From contig JAUCPW010000027.1 in NCBI GenBank assembly GCA_030373045.1, positions 44,478 to 108,477 on the forward strand: a DNA stretch of 64,000 bases. Direction: 5' to 3'. Shown here in pieces: positions 16,761-23,683 of the stretch (its first letter is position 1; each line of letters opens with the position of its first letter). The position numbers and the translations under genes are program-made. The stretch comes from Candidatus Fermentibacter sp. GTDB taxonomy: Bacteria; Fermentibacterota; Fermentibacteria; Fermentibacterales; Fermentibacteraceae. The notes under the pieces are model-generated. The model ran no database searches and was not told where the DNA came from. It worked only from the letters and a program-made list of their open reading frames with translations.

Positions 16761-17783
16761 TCAGCCGCGCCCCGGGACCGGGAGCATGGCCCGGGCGGCT
16801 TCCAGCACCATCCCGGCCGGAGATCCGGCGGGGTCGCAGAGCACCCTCGATCCCTCCGAGAGCGGTCCGAACCTGGAATGGTTGGGGAACCTGAACAGGG
16901 CCAGCACGGGGACTCCCAGTGCGGAGGCCACGTGCATGGGTCCGTTGTCGGCCGTCACGAACAGGTCGAGCCCCGACACGGCGTCGAGCAGCCCGTCGAT
17001 GTCGAGCGCGGGAGACACCGCCGGGCCCCGACCCTCCAGGCTGCATGCGATCGCGTGCTCCTCCGGGCCGGACCAGAAGAGCGTCACCCTTCCCATCCCG
17101 CAGAGCCCTGTGGCTATCCCGGCAAGCGTGTCACGGGGGATGAACTTGCCCCTGCTGGCCCCCACATGCAGGCCGATGCCGCCGGGAGACGACGCCCCCC
17201 GGGCCCTCAGCACCGGTGGCGAGAAGCCCGGCCATCCCTTCCAGAGCGATCCCAGCCGGTGGAGAGTCAGGCTCTCGTGGTCATCGGGCGACATCCCCGG
17301 GACCAGGTGCGTGAACCAGCCGTCCTGCCCCCCCGCTTCGGATCCGATCCTCGTCACGGCTCCCGACAGGCGGCAGACCGCTGCCCCCGACAGGGAGAAC
17401 GCGAAGGGATGCGAGGCGTCCACCGCGCAGTCGAATCCCCGGGCGCGGAGTCTCCCGGCGAATCCCGGGAAGAGCCAGGGGCGCGAGGCCATCCGGGCCT
17501 TGGCCACCGGCAGGACGTCGTAACCCTGCCCGGCGGGCAGGGCGGCGAAGCGGTCGCTGGCGAGGAGGGTGACCAGCGCATCGGGGAACCTGCGCCGGAG
17601 CCCGTCCATCAGGGGCAGCACCAGCACGAGGTTGCCCAGCCTCGAATCCGGCCTCACCACCAGCACGGAACGCGGTTCCGGCGGCTCGCAGCCGGCGACC
17701 GGGCGCGCGGGACCTCCCAGCATGCGCGCCAGGATCCTCCTGGATGCGCGCTCGAGCGGTTTCAGCGGCCTGCGCCGGCCCAT
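16761..17783 (-). CDS. Glycosyltransferase family 9 (heptosyltransferase-like)
   Basis: 340 aa from the ATG at 17783, inside the end of miaB; an ATG at 17792 is also possible. N-terminal GT-B half: VLVVRPDSRLGNLVLVLPLM near residue 40, as in ADP-heptose:LPS heptosyltransferases. C-terminal half: FVTADNGPMHVASALGVPVL near residue 285, the GT9 donor-site motif. The family adds heptose to the LPS inner core on the cytoplasmic face. With gmhB in the same window an LPS role is likely, though the exact acceptor is not defined. Confidence 0.88.
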   Translation of the reverse strand: MGRRRPLKPLERASRRILARMLGGPARPVAGCEPPEPRSVLVVRPDSRLGNLVLVLPLMDGLRRRFPDALVTLLASDRFAALPAGQGYDVLPVAKARMASRPWLFPGFAGRLRARGFDCAVDASHPFAFSLSGAAVCRLSGAVTRIGSEAGGQDGWFTHLVPGMSPDDHESLTLHRLGSLWKGWPGFSPPVLRARGASSPGGIGLHVGASRGKFIPRDTLAGIATGLCGMGRVTLFWSGPEEHAIACSLEGRGPAVSPALDIDGLLDAVSGLDLFVTADNGPMHVASALGVPVLALFRFPNHSRFGPLSEGSRVLCDPAGSPAGMVLEAARAMLPVPGRG

Positions 17784-19117
17784 GCCTCGCATGCCTCGAA
17801 CCGCTCGGCCCCCCCCAGCTCCCTCTCGAACCGCGCGAAATGGGTCCAGCCGTCGCCCGACTCGATCTCCGCGAGGACGAAGCGGCCTGCAGGCGCGGGC
17901 GTTCCCTCGAAGACCACGGCCCTGTTGCCCGCGGTCCTGCCCAGGGTCTGGCCGGGCCTGCTCCCCGGCCCCGTGACAAGGACGGGCACGAGCCTTCCGG
18001 CCAGCCCGGCCGAAAGCCTCCGCGTGACCGCCCCCTGTATCTCCTGGAGCCGGTGCAGCCTCTCGAGCCTCGTCCGCACCGGAACCGGCCCCTCCATGGC
18101 GGCCGCCGCCGTACCCTTCCTCTCGGAATACCTGAAGAGGAAGGCATAGTCGAACCCGACCTCCTCGAGGAGGGCCGCGCTGTCCTCGAGATCTCCCTCC
18201 GTCTCGCCGGGGAACCCCGCGATCATGTCGGTGGACAGCACGATCCCGGGCATCGCCTCGCGGAGCATGCGCACCTTCGCGAGGTAGGCGCCGCGCGTGT
18301 ATCCCCGGTTCATGGCGGCCAGCACGGAGTCGCTGCCGGACTGCACCGGGAGATGGAGCATCCTGCAGACGTTCCTGCACGACGCCATGGTTTCGACCAG
18401 ACCCTGGGTGAGGTCGCGGGGATGGCTCGTGACGAACCGGACCCAGGCTCCTCCCGCGGCCCTGGATACGCGCTCGAGTAACTCGGGGAAGCCTGTCCCG
18501 CCCGAACTGTAGGAGTTCACGTTCTGTCCCAGCAGGGTGATCTCGCCGTAGCCGGAGGAAGCCAGAGAGGCGACCTCCGCGAGGACCTCCCCCGCCGGCC
18601 GGCTCCTCTCGCGGCCCCTGACGTAGGGCACGATGCAGTAGCTGCAGAAGTTGTCGCATCCCCTCATGATCGTGACGAAGCTCCTCGGGAAGGTGCGCCT
18701 CACCGGCACGACGCCCTCGTAGTGGTGATCCCCGTGCCCGATGGAGGCGGATCTTCCCCCCTCGAGGATTCCGGGGAGATCCCGGTACCTGTCGGGACCA
18801 ACGGCATGGTCGATGACGGGGAACCTTTCGAGGAGGGCGCTCCCGTGCTCCTCGGCAACGCAGCCGCAGATTGCCGTGACGGGCCTTCCCCGACCGCCCC
18901 GGCTCGCACCGAGCTGTGTGATGCGGCCGAGCGCCCTCACCTCCGCATGCTCCCGCACGGCGCAGGTGACCACGAGGATGGCGTCGGCCCCGTCGGGATC
19001 CTCGACCCTCGACCAGCCTGCCGCATCGAGGATTCCGCAGATGTTCTCGGAATCGCTCACGTTCATCTGGCAGCCGTAGACCTCCATCCAGTACCTGCGC
19101 GCCGGAACGGCTTCCAT
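17762..19117 (-). CDS. miaB: tRNA-2-methylthio-N6-dimethylallyladenosine synthase
   Basis: 451 aa radical-SAM methylthiotransferase. The N-terminal UPF0004 domain carries its three cluster cysteines in YGCQMNVSDSE, VVTCAVRE and ICGCVAEEHG. The radical-SAM site is CDNFCSYC near residue 157, followed by the MiaB-typical PYVRGRERSR. A C-terminal TRAM domain spans about 380-440. It adds a methylthio group to i6A37 of tRNAs reading UNN codons. The RimO and MtaB relatives differ in the region after the radical-SAM motif, so MiaB is the preferred call. Confidence 0.93.
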   Translation of the reverse strand: MEAVPARRYWMEVYGCQMNVSDSENICGILDAAGWSRVEDPDGADAILVVTCAVREHAEVRALGRITQLGASRGGRGRPVTAICGCVAEEHGSALLERFPVIDHAVGPDRYRDLPGILEGGRSASIGHGDHHYEGVVPVRRTFPRSFVTIMRGCDNFCSYCIVPYVRGRERSRPAGEVLAEVASLASSGYGEITLLGQNVNSYSSGGTGFPELLERVSRAAGGAWVRFVTSHPRDLTQGLVETMASCRNVCRMLHLPVQSGSDSVLAAMNRGYTRGAYLAKVRMLREAMPGIVLSTDMIAGFPGETEGDLEDSAALLEEVGFDYAFLFRYSERKGTAAAAMEGPVPVRTRLERLHRLQEIQGAVTRRLSAGLAGRLVPVLVTGPGSRPGQTLGRTAGNRAVVFEGTPAPAGRFVLAEIESGDGWTHFARFERELGGAERFEACEAWAGAGR

Positions 19118-19138
19118 CCCGCCTCCCGATTCCGGGCG

Positions 19139-19741
19139 TCAGCCCGGGATCAGCAGCTCCATCACCAGCCCGGAGATGACCGGTATGCGGAAGTTGTCGT
19201 CGAGCGGGATGTCCACCAGCTCGACCACCGTGGCGGCGAGGGAGCCGGCGATGAGGGCGAAGGGAGTGAGGTGCCAGCCGAAGAACGGGCATATCAGGAG
19301 GAGGACGGCGCTCGCGAAGAGGCAGCTCAGAAGTGCGGCCAGACTGCCCTCGAGGGTGCGGCCGCACACCAGCCTGATCCTTCCGTAGCGCCGTCCCACG
19401 AGAGCCGCCATGCTGTCCCCCAGGCTGAGGAACAGAAGCGCCGCGACCGCGGTCTCCTGCCTGTAGACCAGGATCGTCAGCGCAGCCGAGGCCACCAGGA
19501 TGGTGGAGCCGGTGATCCCGCCCTGCCTCTCGTGCTTCCGGAGGAGCTCGCCGAATGCGGACATGAAGAAGGCCTTGAACCCGTGGTTCCTGAGCTTGAG
19601 GTAGTCGACGAGCAGGAGCAGCAGTGCGGCCCCGGCAAGGACCATCACGAGCAGGGTCTTTTCCATCAGGAGGGCGGCGAGGGGTATGACTATCGACGCC
19701 AGGTGGACGGCCTTCCTCAGGAGCTCACCGCTGAAAGTCAT
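19139..19741 (-). CDS. CTP-dependent diacylglycerol/polyprenol kinase-like membrane protein
   Basis: 200 aa with about seven hydrophobic segments. The N-terminal ELLRKAVHL and the later FLSLGDSMAALVGRRYG and CGRTLEGSLAA match the SEC59/DGK1/VTE5 kinase family, where the conserved R-K-x-x-H, G-D-x-x-A and K-T-x-E-G-S elements bind CTP and lipid. These enzymes phosphorylate dolichol, polyprenol, phytol or diacylglycerol. The lysine of the last motif appears as R here. Position between miaB and a PorV-like gene does not reveal the substrate. Confidence 0.83.
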   Translation of the reverse strand: MTFSGELLRKAVHLASIVIPLAALLMEKTLLVMVLAGAALLLLLVDYLKLRNHGFKAFFMSAFGELLRKHERQGGITGSTILVASAALTILVYRQETAVAALLFLSLGDSMAALVGRRYGRIRLVCGRTLEGSLAALLSCLFASAVLLLICPFFGWHLTPFALIAGSLAATVVELVDIPLDDNFRIPVISGLVMELLIPG

Positions 19742-19751
19742 TCGACCGGGG

Positions 19752-20831
19752 TCAGATGCCTATGCCGAGCGAGATCCTGTGGGTGTCGTCGAGGTCCTCG
19801 TGACCCAGGAAGGCGTAGTCGAGGCTGACCGGGTGGCCCATCACGCCCAGCCTCAGCCCGGCTCCGGCGGTGAACGAGCCTTCCGACGACCCGAGCCTCA
19901 GCGCGACGCGGTTCCTCACGAGCAGCTCGGTGCCGAAGTGAGTGTCCAGACTGACGTCGCCCACGTGGTACTGGGCCGAATACCTTCTGCCCTCGAATCT
20001 GAAGTCGCCGTCGGCCGCAATCGTCACCACTGTGGAGAACCTGCCGAGGTTCCATCTCGTGGAGGCGCCCAGCTTGGCGGTGGGGAGCACGCTCTCGTTG
20101 CTTCCGGTGTCCCAGAAGACGTGCGTCCCGAACGTGTCCTGCACGTTCAGACCCGCGGAGAAGACCTCGCTAGGGGTCCACCTGACCCCGGCGTCCAGAC
20201 CCACGCCGAACGCGCTGTGGTCCATCAGCGTGCGCTGGATCACCTTCATGCTGGCGCCCACGGAGAGCAGCTCGTCGACGGGGCGCGCCCAGGAGAGGTA
20301 GAGTGCATAGTCGACGGCGCTGCCCCAGGAGATCCTGCCCTCGTCGTAGATCAGCTCCTCGCCGGGGTCCCATTCGCCGTTGTTCTCGGTGCCGCCGGGA
20401 TTCGACGTGGGGTCGAAGTCGTCGTTGCCGGAATCGCCCGGGACACCCTCGCCGTCCGCGCCCGCGACCCCGTCGGAGCCGGTGTCGAACCACTCGAGGT
20501 CCGTCGTGTCGGCTATGTCGCCGGCGTCGGTCCTGAAGAGGCTCGCGGAAACGGCCGAACCGCCATAGGGCTGTGCATATGCGAGATAATCGTACTTGAC
20601 CATGCCTCCGAACCTCTCGGAATGCATGAGCTGGATCTGGCGCCCGTCGAGGCCCGTGAGTCCGGCGGGGTTCCAGTAGGCGGCGGTGGCGTCGTCGGCC
20701 ACCGAGCAGAAGGCCCCGCCCATGCCAAGCGCGCGGGCTCCGGCCCCGATGTACATGAACTCGCCGGCGTACTTTGCGGAGGACGCGGGGAGAGCCAGCA
20801 GGAGCAGCGGCGCGATGGCGGACGGTTTCAT
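19752..20831 (-). CDS. PorV/PorQ-family outer-membrane beta-barrel protein
   Basis: 359 aa with a signal peptide (KPSAIAPLLLLALPASSA) followed by AGEFMYIGAGARALGMGGA, the hallmark N-terminus of PorV/PorQ/UPF0164 barrels of the FadL superfamily, then ATAAYWNPAGL. Alternating strands run to the C-terminus, ending in ISLGIGI. In Bacteroidota PorV shuttles substrates from the type IX translocon to the attachment complex. An Asp/Gly/Asn-rich insertion of ~45 residues at about 118-165 is unusual. The ATG overlaps the stop of the PilZ gene (ATGA). Confidence 0.85.
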   Translation of the reverse strand: MKPSAIAPLLLLALPASSAKYAGEFMYIGAGARALGMGGAFCSVADDATAAYWNPAGLTGLDGRQIQLMHSERFGGMVKYDYLAYAQPYGGSAVSASLFRTDAGDIADTTDLEWFDTGSDGVAGADGEGVPGDSGNDDFDPTSNPGGTENNGEWDPGEELIYDEGRISWGSAVDYALYLSWARPVDELLSVGASMKVIQRTLMDHSAFGVGLDAGVRWTPSEVFSAGLNVQDTFGTHVFWDTGSNESVLPTAKLGASTRWNLGRFSTVVTIAADGDFRFEGRRYSAQYHVGDVSLDTHFGTELLVRNRVALRLGSSEGSFTAGAGLRLGVMGHPVSLDYAFLGHEDLDDTHRISLGIGI

Positions 20832-21178
20832 GACCTCTCCCCCGTGCGGTTGCCCGAGACGAGCTCGGCTATGAGCGCCCTGTGCTCGTCCCGTATGCTC
20901 GTGAAGAACATCCCCAGACCGAAGCTGCCGTCGGGCAGCTCCTCCTCGCGGATGACCACCGCCCTCGCAGGGATCACGAACCTGTCGTCGAGCCTCAGTA
21001 CGAGGTCGACCCTCGTGAGCTCCCCGAGCCTGTCGCGGGATGTGCAGTAGATCCCCGAGGCGCTGAGATTGAGCGCAGCGACGGGGAGGGCCGGCATGTT
21101 CTCGACATTGAGGCTCACGCCGAGGTCGACCCTCGCGCGCGGGCTTCTTCGCCTGTCAGTCTCCACAGTCTCGGGCAC
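20828..21178 (-). CDS. PilZ-domain protein (c-di-GMP receptor)
   Basis: 116 aa, essentially a single PilZ domain. The c-di-GMP-binding RxxxR motif reads DRRRSPR (residues ~8-14) and the second motif appears as LNLSASGIY (about 37-45), the D/N-x-S-x-x-G pattern. PilZ proteins change partner activity when the cell raises c-di-GMP. Its stop overlaps the start of the PorV-like gene, so the two are co-translated, which hints at c-di-GMP influence on outer-membrane export. That link is inference. Confidence 0.87.
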   Translation of the reverse strand: MPETVETDRRRSPRARVDLGVSLNVENMPALPVAALNLSASGIYCTSRDRLGELTRVDLVLRLDDRFVIPARAVVIREEELPDGSFGLGMFFTSIRDEHRALIAELVSGNRTGERS

Positions 21179-21250
21179 CGCCGACCTCCATGCAGTCGGA
21201 ATCGAAGTTAGCTCCGGCCCGGCCCGCTGTCAACGTGGAATCCGGGCTCC

Positions 21251-21682
21251 TCACGCCTGCACAGCGGGCGGGGCGGCCGCCGCGGGCTCGAAGAGCGCCC
21301 TGACTTCCCGCTTGTTCAGCTCGACCAGGGTGAGGATCCCGAGGATCGTCCCGAACGGCATGAAGAAGCATGAAAGCGCAGCGACCACGGTGCACAGCGT
21401 CAGATGCCTCGCCCTGCCGAGGTTCCGGGCTCCGAGGAAGAGCATCACGGCCAAGGAGAGGACGACGAGCGTCCCTGCGAGGCCTATCCCGCCGAAGATG
21501 AACCCGAGTATCGCCGGCGGAGCATCCTCCACACCCTTGGATTCGAACAGGGCCGGCGCGAGGCTGAACATGACGCCCATGCCCAGGTACAGAAGGGGGA
21601 TCATGGAGAAGAGCGAAACGAACCCCGCAAGCACGTAGTGGAAGATGGAGAAGAGCTTCAGATTGGAATCCTCGATCGTCAT
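21251..21682 (-). CDS. Small multi-pass membrane protein
   Basis: 143 aa; the ATG at 21682 has GGAGGG four bases upstream. Three hydrophobic segments are visible (about residues 12-42, 56-82 and 90-122), then a short cytoplasmic-looking tail rich in Ala and Pro. The pattern KLFSIFHYVLAGFVSLFSMI followed by a Gly-rich second helix resembles uncharacterised bacterial membrane proteins that often accompany DUF4870/DUF4190 proteins, as here. No function can be assigned. Confidence 0.75.
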   Translation of the reverse strand: MTIEDSNLKLFSIFHYVLAGFVSLFSMIPLLYLGMGVMFSLAPALFESKGVEDAPPAILGFIFGGIGLAGTLVVLSLAVMLFLGARNLGRARHLTLCTVVAALSCFFMPFGTILGILTLVELNKREVRALFEPAAAAPPAVQA

Positions 21683-21764
21683 CACGCCCTCCCGGGGTGG
21701 CTGCGTTCCAGGGGTACGACCATCGGCGCGGCGAACTCCCTCGAATATAGCCCGGCCCGCGGAG

Positions 21765-21793
21765 TTGACACCACGCCGCTCATACATGACAAT
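21765..21793 (+). promoter_or_regulatory. Candidate promoter for the DUF4870-like gene
   Basis: A perfect TTGACA at 21765-21770, a 17-base spacer and GACAAT at 21788-21793, which keeps the conserved second A and final T of the -10 box. The start codon lies ~110 bases downstream, leaving a long leader in which I see no known structure. Confidence 0.45.
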
Positions 21794-21904
21794 ATCCCGG
21801 TCCGCGAGTGATGGTTCCCGTTCCGTGGAGGGCGGCTCGGCACAGGCGGAGCCGCACGAGATGGGAAGCGTGGCGATGCCGCGCTCGTTCCTGAAAGGGG
21901 CACG

Positions 21905-22249
21905 ATGGATCCGAACTACACTTTCACGCAGCAGGAGATCGACGAGGGCAAGGCGATGGCCGGAGTCGCCTATCTGACCTGGATAGGCTGGCTCATCGCC
22001 TACCTGACGGGCAAGGAGAACAGGTTCACGCTGTACCACTGCCAGCAGGCCCTCGTTCTCCTCATCGGCATGCTCCTGGTAGCCATCCCCATCCTCGGAT
22101 GGATCTGGGGTGTGTTCTGCCTCGTACTGCTCGTCATGGGCGCCCTCAACGGCTTCGGAGGCAAGGCCGTCCCCCTGCCGGTCATCGGCCAGTTCGGCTT
22201 CAAGCTCAACCTCCTGAAGCCTGATCAGGGCGCGGCTCCCCAGGCGTAG
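21905..22249 (+). CDS. DUF4870/Tic20-like membrane protein
   Basis: 114 aa. Three hydrophobic helices (about residues 18-35, 44-66 and 66-84) surround the conserved YLTGKENRFTLYHCQQAL stretch typical of this small-membrane-protein family, in which a K-x-x-x-F-V-x-H/Y-x-x-Q motif joins helices one and two. Function is unknown in bacteria. It is followed by a strong hairpin at 22268-22295 and is transcribed alone. Confidence 0.82.
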   Translation: MDPNYTFTQQEIDEGKAMAGVAYLTWIGWLIAYLTGKENRFTLYHCQQALVLLIGMLLVAIPILGWIWGVFCLVLLVMGALNGFGGKAVPLPVIGQFGFKLNLLKPDQGAAPQA

Positions 22250-22267
22250 ACGCCTTTCCGGCACGAC

Positions 22268-22295
22268 GAGGGGCGGGGCCGAAACCCCGCCCCTC
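22268..22295. terminator. GC-rich hairpin between convergent genes
   Basis: Perfect 11-bp stem GAGGGGCGGGG / CCCCGCCCCTC with a 6-base loop, 19 bases after the DUF4870-like stop and 18 bases before the stop of the opposing gene. It is positioned to terminate both. Only a short pyrimidine run follows. Confidence 0.7.
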
Positions 22296-22312
22296 TGCTT
22301 TGACAGCGGTCT

Positions 22313-22822
22313 TCAGTTCCAGTCGGCGATGCCGTCGACCACCGAGCCGTGCTCGCCGCACGGACAGGCGACCGTGAATCCGTCGGAATCGATGCTCAGC
22401 GTCACATCCGCCCCGCAGGACGGGCAGGACGGATCCGTGGCGGCGTCGAGCAGGCCTGCGGAGGAGAGTTCCGAAAGCGTGCCGTACCTGCCGTTCTTGT
22501 CGAAATAGACGGCCTCTGCATCAGCCACGGCCCGCATGTGGACCCGGCAGGTCGTCTCCTCCAGGAACTCCCCCGCCTCGCCCGCTCCCCTGACCGCGCA
22601 GGAGGCGCAGCCGACCCCGAGCGCCGCGCAGGCGAACAGGGGCGCCAGGATCGACAGGATGATGCCCGATATGCCCAGAACCGGGCTCCGCTCCCTGACC
22701 GCGAGCGAGATGATCCCGAGAACCAGGCCCACAAGGGGCAGCCAGCAGAAGCACACCGAGAGGATCCCGAGGGTGTTGCGCCTCGGAGCCTCACCGCCCG
22801 GGCCGCGATCATCCCCGGCCAT
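22313..22822 (-). CDS. DUF4190-type membrane protein with pseudopilin-like extracellular part
   Basis: 169 aa from the ATG at 22822, chosen for the GGAGGA six bases upstream. Two hydrophobic segments (about residues 18-42 and 47-72) match DUF4190-type proteins. The remaining ~95 residues resemble the soluble part of type II secretion pseudopilins (EAVYFDKNGRYGTLSELSSA) with several Cys, including CPSCG and CPCG, which could form a zinc or disulfide site. The role is unknown. Confidence 0.75.
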   Translation of the reverse strand: MAGDDRGPGGEAPRRNTLGILSVCFCWLPLVGLVLGIISLAVRERSPVLGISGIILSILAPLFACAALGVGCASCAVRGAGEAGEFLEETTCRVHMRAVADAEAVYFDKNGRYGTLSELSSAGLLDAATDPSCPSCGADVTLSIDSDGFTVACPCGEHGSVVDGIADWN

Positions 22823-23041
22823 GGACGTTCCTCCATCTCGCAGTTCGGGTTTCGATGTCATGCCGCAGTGACCGGAACGGGTGACAAGTCCGGGTCATGC
22901 GCGATCCGGGATATCATGACCCAGCAGACCAACCGGCAGACCATGCCGGGCTCGAGGGTCGGGATCTCGCGGGAGAGCACCGGTTCAGGGCCTTCCGCAT
23001 CGAGAGCCGGTGGATATCTCCAGGGCGACCGGGGCCTGGTG

Positions 23042-23515
23042 TCATCGAGTCACGGCCGGCGCGGCAGGTGCGGGAGTCGCAGCCAGCAGGTTCGACGCAC
23101 GGGCGATCCTGACCCAGAAGATGATGAAGCAGATCAGGAAGCCGATGCCCACCAGGAAGTTGACGAACGGGATCCAGAGGAAGAGGGCGAGCAGGCAGGA
23201 GACCAGGCCGAAGGCGATGCCCGTGTCCGCCGCTTCGGGCGGGACGCCGCGCCTCCTGAGCTCGTTCCCGACGCAGGTGCTCGTGGCTCCCACCACCACG
23301 AAGTCCCACACCAGGGAGAAAACGGGTATCAGGCTCAGCCATACGAGCCCGGGGCTGAGCGACCGCCTGTCGTACGGGCATCTCCCCAGGGCCTTCTGGA
23401 GAGTGGCCAGAAGGAATATCCTGGGAAGCAGGAGAACGGCGCAGGAGCCCAGGAACATCGCCAGGCTGAACGCGCCGTCTGCGGGGTCGAAGCTGTCCGG
23501 AACCTTGTAGAGCAT
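23042..23515 (-). CDS. Multi-pass membrane hypothetical protein
   Basis: 157 aa; GGAGG lies six bases before the ATG. Four hydrophobic stretches (about residues 16-40, 58-76, 100-120 and 120-140) and an Ala/Pro-rich tail. The order KALGRCPYDRRSLSPGLVWL in the first loop and W-I-P-F-V-N-F-L between the last helices resemble uncharacterised bacterial DUF4328-like membrane proteins, a weak match. About 170 bases separate it from the divergent glgB. Confidence 0.7.
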   Translation of the reverse strand: MLYKVPDSFDPADGAFSLAMFLGSCAVLLLPRIFLLATLQKALGRCPYDRRSLSPGLVWLSLIPVFSLVWDFVVVGATSTCVGNELRRRGVPPEAADTGIAFGLVSCLLALFLWIPFVNFLVGIGFLICFIIFWVRIARASNLLAATPAPAAPAVTR

Positions 23516-23637
23516 GCAATCCCTCCATTCGCATCACCGGCTTCGCCGGAGCGGGGCCGGCGTACCGCTCACTGTTATCTCCCCTGCGCGGGCGGCGTGT
23601 CAAGAACTGCGGTGTACCGGAACGCCCCTGCCAGCCT

Positions 23638-23643
23638 TATACT
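23638..23643 (+). promoter_or_regulatory. Candidate -10 box upstream of glgB
   Basis: TATACT stands out in an otherwise GC-rich leader, 40 bases before the glgB ATG. No convincing -35 box lies 16-18 bases upstream, so this is a tentative call. Confidence 0.3.
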
Positions 23644-23683
23644 CCGGCGCAACAGGCGACATTCCTTCGGGACTGGAGGCGCG

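Noticed and set aside
16761..19367. A single 868-codon minus-strand frame suggesting a fusion of the GT9 gene with upstream sequence
   Set aside because: The upstream ~530 codons overlap miaB in another frame; miaB has complete motifs, so the long frame is only the absence of stops in GC-rich DNA.
23600..23645. GGAAC boxes before glgB and the sigma gene as ECF-type promoters
   Set aside because: The spacing to the putative -10 differs (14 and 18 bases), so a shared ECF element is not supported.
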